From Arthrobacter ramosus (GTDB taxonomy: Bacteria > Actinomycetota > Actinomycetes > Actinomycetales > Micrococcaceae), in the NCBI RefSeq assembly GCF_039535095.1, contig NZ_BAAAWN010000001.1, forward strand, positions 4,650,001-4,714,000: DNA of 64,000 nucleotides, in the 5' to 3' direction. This document shows positions 57,818-64,000 of the stretch, one piece after another. How positions within the stretch are numbered: the stretch's first letter is position 1; each line of letters opens with the position of its first letter. The notes below the pieces were generated by a model. The model had not been told where the DNA came from and searched no databases. It saw nothing but the letters and a program-made list of their open reading frames with translations. A program made the position numbers and the translations under genes.

Positions 57818-58749
57818 TAGTTGGCTCCCGAGAATTCTTTGTGCCTGGAGATGATCCAGCGTGCAATCATGTTGACACCCAGGGTGATGACGAACAATAC
57901 CAAGCCGGCCGCGATCAACGTGCTGACCTTGAGTCCGCTGGCTTCAGGGAAGTTCAAGGCGATTTCCGCGGCGATGGTCTGGTTGCCGGTCTGGATCAGG
58001 CTTGCGGTCAGGACGCCGGAGGACAGGACCAGCGCGACGGCCATGGTCTCGCCAAGTGCGCGGCCGAGGCCCAGCATGATGGCGCTCACGATACCCGGGC
58101 GACCGAACGGCAAGACAGCCATCTTGATCATTTCCCAGCGGGTCGCGCCGAGGGCCAGGGCGGCTTCCTCGTGGAGCTTCGGGGTCTGCAGGAAGATTTC
58201 ACGCGACAGGGAAGTGATGATCGGCAAAACCATGACGGAGAGGACGATGCTCGCGGTCAGGATGGTCTTGCCGGTAGCGGAGGCCGGGCCTTGGAAAATC
58301 GGCAACCAGCCCATGTTGGTGGCGAGCCAGCCGTAGGCGGGCGAAATCTGGGGGGCAAGGAATGCCGCGCCCCATGCGCCGTAGACCACAGAAGGAATGG
58401 CAGCGAGGAGGTCCACCACGTAGCCAAGGCCCGAGGCGAGCCTGCGGGGCGCGTAGTGCGAGATGAACAGGGCGACGCCGATGGCTACGGGAGTAGCGAT
58501 CACAAGCGCGATGGCGGCGGCAATCAGGGTTCCCACCACGATCGGCCCAATGTAGGCGAAGAAGCCGTGGCCGCCCTGGATGTCCGCGGGTGGGGCCACA
58601 AGCGCCGGAATGGCCTGGACTACAAGGAAAAGTGCGACGCCGAAGAGAACCACGAGGATCAGGCATCCCGCGGCCAGGGTGGCTCCGGAGAAGACCTTGT
58701 CCCCAGCGCGTCCGGCACCTTGGGAAGTGGTCAAGGAGTTGGTGGTCAC
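57817..58749 (-). CDS. pstC: Phosphate ABC transporter permease PstC
   Basis: 310 residues from the GTG at 58749, with AAGGA seven bases ahead; another GTG at 58770 is in frame. Six helices. PstC features: VDLLAAIPSVVYGAWGAAFL and the EAA-like loop LHEEAALALGATRWEMIKMA. It is separated from pstS by 139 bases that fold into a strong hairpin. Confidence 0.96.
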   Translation of the reverse strand: MTTNSLTTSQGAGRAGDKVFSGATLAAGCLILVVLFGVALFLVVQAIPALVAPPADIQGGHGFFAYIGPIVVGTLIAAAIALVIATPVAIGVALFISHYAPRRLASGLGYVVDLLAAIPSVVYGAWGAAFLAPQISPAYGWLATNMGWLPIFQGPASATGKTILTASIVLSVMVLPIITSLSREIFLQTPKLHEEAALALGATRWEMIKMAVLPFGRPGIVSAIMLGLGRALGETMAVALVLSSGVLTASLIQTGNQTIAAEIALNFPEASGLKVSTLIAAGLVLFVITLGVNMIARWIISRHKEFSGAN

Positions 58750-58784
58750 TTCACGATCCTTCAGATTCACTCAAAAATGGCCAA

Positions 58785-58831
58785 GTTCCCCGCCCCGACC
58801 GGTGATGTTTCACCAGCGCGGGACGGGGAAC
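58785..58831 (-). terminator. Hairpin between pstS and pstC
   Basis: GTTCCCCGCCCCG (58785-58797) pairs with 58819-58831 (one mismatch), closed inside by GGTG/CACC (58801-58804 with 58811-58814). It lies in the pstS-pstC intercistronic gap. It probably protects pstS mRNA or partly terminates, giving more binding protein than permease, as is usual in ABC importer operons. Confidence 0.6.
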
Positions 58832-58888
58832 CTCGATATCCAGGGTAGTGGCGCCGCGGTCCGCAGCACCACTACTCCATTGTGGTCC

Positions 58889-60010
58889 TTAGGCCTTGGC
58901 CTTGATGGAGTCAAGAGCGGCCTTTGCCTTGTCCTGCAGCGCCTTGGAGAGCGGAGCGGACTTGGCGGAGCCGGCAGCAGCCTGCTGGCCGGCGTCGGAG
59001 ACTACGTAGCTCTCGAATGCCTTGACCAGGTCAGCGGTTGCCTGCTTGTCGTAGGTGGTGCAGACGACGTGGTAGGAAACCAGGACTACCGGGTAGGCCG
59101 AGGAATCCGTGGTGGTGCGGTCGAGCTTGATGGAAAGGTCGCCGGTCGGGCGGCCGGCAACGGCCTTGCCCAGTTCAACAGCCTTCGCAGCAGCGGCCGG
59201 GGAGATCTTGACGAAGTCCGAGCCAACCTTGATCTCTGCGGTGCCGAGCTTGCCGGAGACTGCGGAGTCGTCAGCGTAGGTCACGGCACCCGGGGTGTCG
59301 GTGACGGTCTTGACGACGCCGGAGGTGCCCTTGGCGTTCTCGCCCTTCAAGGATGCAGGCCACAGGCCAGCAGCCTTGTCGGTCCAGACCGAGGGAGCAG
59401 CAGATGCCAGGTAGTCCGTGAAGTTCTGGGTGGTGCCGGAGTCGTCAGAGCGGTTGACCGGGGTGACCTTGAGGTCCGGAAGCGTGACGCCTGCGTTCAG
59501 GGCGGCGATTGCCGGGTCGTTCCAGTTGGTGATCTGGCCGCGGAAGATCTTCGCAACGGTGTCGGCGTCGAACTTCAAGTCCTTGACGTTCGGAATGTTG
59601 AAGGCAACGGCGATCGGGGAGATGTAGACCGGGATGTTGATGGCACCGTCGGTGCCGCACTTGGTCTTGGAGCTGGCCAGCTCGGCGTCAGTCAGGTAGG
59701 CGTCAGAGCCTGCGAACTGTGCGGAGCCGTCGAGGATGGCCTTACGGCCCGCGCCCGAGCCGTCCGGGGAGTACTGGACCGTGGCACCCGGGTTCGCGGA
59801 AGCGAAGTTGGTCTTCCAAGCGTCCATTGCGGCGCCCTGCGCCGAGGAACCGATACCGGTCAGGGTGCCGGTGACCTTGACGGCTGCGGCGCTCGGGGTG
59901 GCTGCCGGTGTGGCGCCAGTTGCGTTGTCTGAACCACAAGCGGTCAGCGCAAGGGCGCCGACTGCGAGGACCGCGATTGCCGCGTTGCGGCCGAAGCGAG
60001 TTGCCTTCAC
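58889..60010 (-). CDS. pstS: Phosphate-binding lipoprotein PstS
   Basis: 373 residues from the GTG at 60010 behind GGAAGGGG; a longer in-frame reading to 60211 crosses the PHO box. Lipoprotein signal with lipobox LTAC followed by GSDNATG. Phosphate-site segments: GTLTGIGSSAQGAAMDAW, QFAGSDAYLTDAEL, NRSDDSGTTQNFTDYL. It captures phosphate outside the membrane. It is the first gene of pstSCAB and is PhoP-controlled through the box at 60139-60156 (inference from motif). Confidence 0.96.
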   Translation of the reverse strand: MKATRFGRNAAIAVLAVGALALTACGSDNATGATPAATPSAAAVKVTGTLTGIGSSAQGAAMDAWKTNFASANPGATVQYSPDGSGAGRKAILDGSAQFAGSDAYLTDAELASSKTKCGTDGAINIPVYISPIAVAFNIPNVKDLKFDADTVAKIFRGQITNWNDPAIAALNAGVTLPDLKVTPVNRSDDSGTTQNFTDYLASAAPSVWTDKAAGLWPASLKGENAKGTSGVVKTVTDTPGAVTYADDSAVSGKLGTAEIKVGSDFVKISPAAAAKAVELGKAVAGRPTGDLSIKLDRTTTDSSAYPVVLVSYHVVCTTYDKQATADLVKAFESYVVSDAGQQAAAGSAKSAPLSKALQDKAKAALDSIKAKA

Positions 60011-60138
60011 TGGGATGTACCCCTTCCAGGGATTCTCTGATGCGTGCCGAGGGAGAAAGTCGGCATACGAAAGATTTGCGTACGTGTTTGTACCTTTATT
60101 GACGGTAGGAGCCACAGGTAACGGGATCGGCGGTCCAA

Positions 60139-60156
60139 AGTGAACAGAAGGTGAAC
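60139..60156 (-). promoter_or_regulatory. PHO box upstream of pstS
   Basis: On the minus strand GTTCACCTTCTGTTCACT gives two GTTCAC(C/T) units spaced 11 bases (60150-60156 and 60139-60145). This is the direct-repeat site bound by PhoP in actinobacteria such as Streptomyces. It lies about 130 bases before the pstS start. TACAAA near 60090 could be the -10 element. Confidence 0.82.
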
Positions 60157-60292
60157 GACTGTGGACCATTGGCTTACAAGTGCAGCGTCGCACTTGCGCT
60201 TGGCGTGTCATGAGGGATTAAGTGACGCCCCTCACTTTACGGTTCCCTCAGTGAGCCCCACTCCGTCAGCCGCTGCTGAATAGACTTGAACC

Positions 60293-61423
60293 ATGACCGC
60301 CCCCCAAGGACTTTCAGCAAGCAAGAAATTCCTGCGGGCGCGGCTGCGCACCGGCTTCATCCGCAGCCGGAACTCGTTGGTTCCGGCCGTCCAGATGACC
60401 GTGTGCGCCGTAGGCGCCTACGCGTTCGCTGAATATATCCTGGGGCACTCGGGACCCCTTTTCGCCGCGACCTCGTCACTGATCGCGCTCGGCTTCTCGC
60501 GGGATCCACGGCTTCGCCGGGTTGTGGAAGTCGGGTTTGGCTGCACCCTCGGGATCGTCGTCGGTGATCTGCTCCTCCACTGGCTGGGTTCGGGGATCTG
60601 GCAGGCCGCCGTCGTCCTTCTTTTCTCCATCCTGTTGGCACGTTTCCTGGACGGTGGCTCCATTTTCACCACCCAACTCGGCCTGCAGTCGCTGCTCGTG
60701 GTCTTGCTGCCCGCGCCGGCCGGGGGGCCTTTCACCCGGAGCATCGACGCCGTCGTGGGCGGGGTTTTCGCGCTCCTCGTCACCATGCTGGTTCCCAAGG
60801 ACCCGCGCCGGGAGCCGCGCCAGGACGTCCGCAAGCTCCTGCACGAACTCTCGGAGGTCCTCCGTGAGTGTGCCGACGCATTGATCAACAGCGACTCGAC
60901 CCAGGCCTGGCACGCCCTCATCCGGGGACGGAATTGCCAGCCCCTCGTGGACCGGATGCGCCAATCCCTCAAAGCGTCCGGTGAGGTGGCCACGCTCGCC
61001 CCGGCGTACCGTCGGCACCGCGACGAGCTGACCATGCTGGAGGAATCGCTGGATTCCATCGACCTCGCCCTTCGCAACGGACGGGTGTTCGCGCGGAGGC
61101 TCACGAGCGCCATCAACCATGCAGCATTGACGGACGAGGCGACGGACAGCATTTCGGAGGTTCTGCAGGACACTTCTGCCGCCGTCGAGGAGCTGTCGCT
61201 CGGGCTCGCGGAAGTGCACGACGGCGCCCGCCGCGCCCACCTGCGCGGTGCGCGGCAGGACTTGGCCGACATTGCCACCCGGCTGCACCCCAAAATGCTG
61301 CACGTCGAGAAGCTCGAGGGCGAAACAGTCGTGATGCTCTTCCGCCCGCTCATGGTGGATCTACTCGAAGCCGCGGGTATGGACCCCCGGGAAGCCCGCG
61401 ACGTGCTTCCTCCCTTGCAGTGA
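60293..61423 (+). CDS. FUSC-like (aromatic acid exporter type) membrane protein
   Basis: 376 residues. The N-terminal half has about five helices (VPAVQMTVCAVGAYAFAEYI, GFGCTLGIVVGDLLLHWLGS, LGLQSLLVVLLPAPAGGPFT). The C-terminal half is a long helical cytoplasmic domain. This matches the FUSC/ArAE family, which exports aromatic acids or similar compounds. It is divergent from pstS, with no sign of sharing its PHO box. Confidence 0.8.
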   Translation: MTAPQGLSASKKFLRARLRTGFIRSRNSLVPAVQMTVCAVGAYAFAEYILGHSGPLFAATSSLIALGFSRDPRLRRVVEVGFGCTLGIVVGDLLLHWLGSGIWQAAVVLLFSILLARFLDGGSIFTTQLGLQSLLVVLLPAPAGGPFTRSIDAVVGGVFALLVTMLVPKDPRREPRQDVRKLLHELSEVLRECADALINSDSTQAWHALIRGRNCQPLVDRMRQSLKASGEVATLAPAYRRHRDELTMLEESLDSIDLALRNGRVFARRLTSAINHAALTDEATDSISEVLQDTSAAVEELSLGLAEVHDGARRAHLRGARQDLADIATRLHPKMLHVEKLEGETVVMLFRPLMVDLLEAAGMDPREARDVLPPLQ

Positions 61424-61464
61424 GTCGCACCTGACTGTCCTACCCCTCCACTAGCCTTGTACGC

Positions 61465-62838
61465 ATGGCTTCCAAGACCTCACGCACGTCCAAGACACCC
61501 GCGTACAAATGTGCCGAATGCGGGTGGACCACGGTCAAGTGGGTGGGCCGCTGCGGTGAGTGCCAGGCGTGGGGCACCGTGGAGGAAACCGGAGCCACCG
61601 TAGCGCGTACGACGGCGGCAACAACAGTTTTGGAACCGGCCCGCCGGATTGCCGAGGTAGACGGGACCACGGCCGCTTTCCTGCCCACCGGCGTCGACGA
61701 ACTGGACCGCGTCCTGGGCGGAGGGCTGGTTCCCGGCGCGGTGATCCTGCTCGCCGGGGAACCCGGCGTCGGGAAATCCACCCTTCTGCTGGATGTCGCT
61801 GCGAAGTTCGCCCGGACGGGCCAGGACGTCTTGTACGTCACGGGCGAGGAGTCTGCGGCCCAGGTCAAACTCCGCGCGGAGCGCATTGACGCGGTCGCGC
61901 ATACCCTCTATCTGTCGGCGGAAACGGACCTCGGGCAGGCGCTGGGGCAAGTGGAGAAGCTCGAGCCGAAGCTGCTGATTGTGGACTCGGTACAGACCCT
62001 CAGCAGCGCCGATGTCGAAGGCAGCGCGGGCGGCGTGTCTCAGGTCCGGGAAGTCGCGGCATCGATCATCGCCGCCGCGAAGCGCCGCAACATGACCACC
62101 CTTCTGGTCGGCCACGTGACGAAGGACGGCTCCATTGCCGGTCCGCGTCTCCTGGAACACTTGGTGGACGTTGTGTGCCAGTTCGAAGGCGAGCGCCATT
62201 CGCGCTTGCGCTTGTTGAGAGCGGTCAAGAACCGCTACGGGGCCACGGACGATGTCGGCTGTTTCGACCTGAATGAAACCGGCATCGAAGGCCTCGCCGA
62301 TCCGAGCGGGCTTTTTGTATCGCGGACACGGGAGCCGGTGTCCGGCACCTGCATCACCGTGACCATGGAAGGCCGGCGTCCGCTGCTGGCCGAGGTGCAG
62401 TCGCTCCTCGCCGAAAGTACCAGCTCACAGCCGCGCAGGGCCACGAGCGGCCTGGACAGCTCGCGCGTCGCCATGCTCCTTGCCGTCCTCCAACAACGGG
62501 CCGGGTGCATCCTGCACAAGGACGACTCCTACGTGGCCACTGTCGGAGGGGTGAAATTGAGCGAACCGGCCACCGACCTGGCGGTGGCGCTTGCCGTGGC
62601 CTCAGCGAAGGCGCGCAAGGCACTGCCTCAGAGGCTCATTGCCTTCGGCGAGGTTGGCCTGGCCGGCGAGGTCCGCCCCGTTCCCGGGATCAACCAGCGC
62701 ATCCACGAGGCGCAGCGGCTTGGATTCACCCACGCCGTGGTGCCCGCGAGTCCCAACGGACCGGGACCTGTCCCGGAGGGGTTCTCGGTCCGCGAAGTGG
62801 CACACCTGGCCGAGGCCTTGGAGTTGCTGATCAGCTAG
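61465..62838 (+). CDS. radA: DNA repair protein RadA
   Basis: 457 residues. N-terminal zinc finger YKCAECGWTTVKWVGRCGEC, Walker A in LLAGEPGVGKSTLLLD, the RadA-specific KNRYG motif in RAVKNRYGATDD, and a C-terminal Lon-protease-like domain (VALAVASAKARKALPQRLIA). It is a RecA-like ATPase that helps branch migration in recombination. It starts 41 bases after the FUSC-like gene. Confidence 0.97.
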   Translation: MASKTSRTSKTPAYKCAECGWTTVKWVGRCGECQAWGTVEETGATVARTTAATTVLEPARRIAEVDGTTAAFLPTGVDELDRVLGGGLVPGAVILLAGEPGVGKSTLLLDVAAKFARTGQDVLYVTGEESAAQVKLRAERIDAVAHTLYLSAETDLGQALGQVEKLEPKLLIVDSVQTLSSADVEGSAGGVSQVREVAASIIAAAKRRNMTTLLVGHVTKDGSIAGPRLLEHLVDVVCQFEGERHSRLRLLRAVKNRYGATDDVGCFDLNETGIEGLADPSGLFVSRTREPVSGTCITVTMEGRRPLLAEVQSLLAESTSSQPRRATSGLDSSRVAMLLAVLQQRAGCILHKDDSYVATVGGVKLSEPATDLAVALAVASAKARKALPQRLIAFGEVGLAGEVRPVPGINQRIHEAQRLGFTHAVVPASPNGPGPVPEGFSVREVAHLAEALELLIS

Positions 62839-62867
62839 CAGCCGGGTTGGCCTCGGAGTGTCGGGCC

Positions 62868-63239
62868 GTGGTGGGACTCGTCTTCGGCGCACTCCTCGCG
62901 GGACAGGACCTCGGCTCCCTGCTCCCCTGGGTCAACTTCGTGGTCCACTACCTCATGCCGGTTGTCATGGTGGCCGATTGGCTGTTCCAGCCTCCGCGCT
63001 CCAAGCTGACCATCAAGCACCTCTGGTACTGGCTGCTCTACCCGGTTGCCTACCTCGTCTACAGCCTGATCCGCGGCTCTTTCGTCAACTGGTACGCCTA
63101 TTGGTTCATCGACCCCATGCGCGCAGGCGGTTGGGGCGGAGTGGCGGTTTTCGCAGTAGCGATCTCCGTAGGATTCCTCGTGGTGAGCCTCGCCATGCTC
63201 GCGCTGGGAAACAAGCTCGAACGCCAAGTGAGCTACTGA
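62868..63239 (+). pseudogene. 5'-truncated Pr6Pr-family membrane protein gene
   Basis: The readable part encodes about 123 residues matching only the C-terminal half of Pr6Pr (FAR-17a/AIG1-like) proteins: LPWVNFVVHYLMPVVMVADW, then YWLLYPVAYLVYSLIRGSFV, and a last helix. The usual first two or three helices are absent. Upstream the same frame runs into the 3' end of radA (stop 62838) and has no matching sequence. A GTG at 62868 with GGAG at 62855-62858 could still allow a short three-helix product, so it is either a remnant or a reduced gene. Confidence 0.6.
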
Positions 63240-63267
63240 CCACTCCCCCAAGCGCACGTCCCCCACC

Positions 63268-63346
63268 GGACATGCCCCCTGTTCGAACCAAGGATTGGAC
63301 ATAACAGCACTATGTCCAGCCCTCGACTGCTACAAGGGGCATGTCC
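63268..63346. repeat. Nested inverted repeats between Pr6Pr remnant and prfC
   Basis: Outer arms GGACATGCCCC (63268-63278) and GGGGCATGTCC (63336-63346) enclose inner arms GGACATA (63297-63303) and TATGTCC (63311-63317). All four arms carry GGACAT/ATGTCC. The structure fills the gap between two convergent genes and could act as a bidirectional terminator or a protein-binding site. Confidence 0.75.
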
Positions 63347-63371
63347 AGCGGATTGCTTCGCCTTTGGAGGA

Positions 63372-64000
63372 CTATTTCGCGGGGTTGTGCGTGCCGATCG
63401 GGACCAGCGTGAGCTTCGGGTGGTTCTTCTCGATCCGGCGCAGAGCCCAGACGTCGTTGAACAACGCGAGGTATTCGCCGTCGGACCTCAGCAGCACCTC
63501 AGCGCCCGGGACGTTGGCGAGCGCCGGCATGGCCTCCGCCGTCGAGATCCTTGCCATTGAGTACGGCAGGCGCTCCAAGCGCATCGGGGCGTTGAAGTCG
63601 TGGGCCATGCGGTCTTCCACTACTTCGAACTGCATGGGCCCGACGGCGGCGAGCACGGGTGCCTGGTCGCCTCGCACGTCGGAACGGAGCACCTGGATGA
63701 CGCCCTCGTGCTCAAGCTGCTCAATGCCGCGGCGGAACTGCTTGAAGCGGCTGGGGTCCTGGGACCTGGCCACCTGGAAATGCTCGGGGGCAAAGAGCGG
63801 AATAGCGGGGAATTCCACGGGTTCGTCCAGGAACAGACTGTCCCCTACGCGGAGTGAGGACGCGTTGACCAGGCCAACGACGTCGCCCGGGTAGGCCTCG
63901 TCGATGACTTCCCGTTCGCGTCCGAACACCTGCTGGGCGTACTTGGTGGCGAAGGACTTCCCAGTGCGTGTCTGCGTGACCACCATTCCGCGCTCGAAGA
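63372..64000 (-). CDS. prfC: Peptide chain release factor 3, C-terminal part
   Basis: The frame is open to the right window edge. About 209 C-terminal residues are visible, starting FERGMVVTQTRTGKSFATKY, then QQVFGREREVIDEAYPGDVV, LFAPEHFQVARSQDPSRFKQ and LAAVGPMQFEVVEDRMAHDF. This is domain II/III of RF3, the GTPase that recycles RF1 and RF2 from ribosomes. The GTP-binding domain lies beyond the window. Confidence 0.95.
   Translation of the reverse strand, partial: FERGMVVTQTRTGKSFATKYAQQVFGREREVIDEAYPGDVVGLVNASSLRVGDSLFLDEPVEFPAIPLFAPEHFQVARSQDPSRFKQFRRGIEQLEHEGVIQVLRSDVRGDQAPVLAAVGPMQFEVVEDRMAHDFNAPMRLERLPYSMARISTAEAMPALANVPGAEVLLRSDGEYLALFNDVWALRRIEKNHPKLTLVPIGTHNPAK

Overview
The window is high-GC DNA from an actinobacterium of the Micrococcaceae, most like Arthrobacter, Paenarthrobacter or Pseudarthrobacter. 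This rests on codon use, GTG starts, the duplicated-Lrp, DUF47/PiT and pst gene styles, an actinobacterial PHO box and the general gene set. It is chromosomal: there is no phage, transposase, integrase, CRISPR array or replication origin. One tRNA gene is present.

Layout. (1) 1-9641: a compact N-glycan catabolic locus: secreted GH18 endo-beta-N-acetylglucosaminidase (cut by the left edge), LacI regulator, GH5_18-type beta-mannosidase, sugar ABC importer (lipoprotein plus two permeases, no ATPase) and GH38 alpha-mannosidase. Three matching LacI-like operator sites precede its transcription units. (2) 10012-19627: a sortase-assembled pilus locus on the minus strand. Its first gene is one 882-residue polypeptide joining an ECF sigma factor, a zinc-finger anti-sigma-like segment, a transmembrane helix and a complete LPXTG pilin. 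It is followed by a large DUF11/SpaA tip-type adhesin, a major pilin almost duplicating the fused pilin, and a class C sortase. A small DUF11-like protein is divergent. (3) 19743-28991: GNAT and acyltransferase pair, M20 amidohydrolase plus MFS exporter under a divergent double-domain Lrp regulator, a PLP-dependent Orn/Lys/Arg decarboxylase, and a DUF1304 membrane protein. (4) 29084-33184: an L-threonate / D-erythronate type module (LtnD-like dehydrogenase, OtnK-like kinase, alpha/beta hydrolase, FadR-type GntR regulator) with two identical 15-bp palindromic operators. (5) 33528-43863: dodecin, two small unknown genes, an MmyB-type regulator divergent from three aldo/keto reductases, an epimerase and a lactonase, then MalQ and a PHP phosphoesterase. 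(6) 44029-50527: a full urease operon ureABCEFGD ending in a nickel permease. (7) 50731-64000: DedA protein, CoA-transferase, tRNA-Lys, DUF47-PiT phosphate transport pair, pstSCAB with a PHO box, FUSC-type membrane protein, radA, a 5'-truncated Pr6Pr gene and the 3' part of prfC.

The most unusual object is the sigma/anti-sigma/pilin fusion. Its topology would place a sigma factor in the cytoplasm, covalently continuous with a sortase-polymerisable pilin outside, at the head of the operon that builds the pilus. The second notable finding is a family of intergenic repeats (core GTGAGCGAGCG) in five separate gaps, always with a period of exactly 32 bp (about three helical turns) in both orientations. 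The third is a second, palindromic repeat family: two members lie inside the urease operon, one of them within the 5' end of ureD, and a partial member abuts pstB.

All calls were made by reading the sequence. No database search was run, and identity statements are by-eye estimates.
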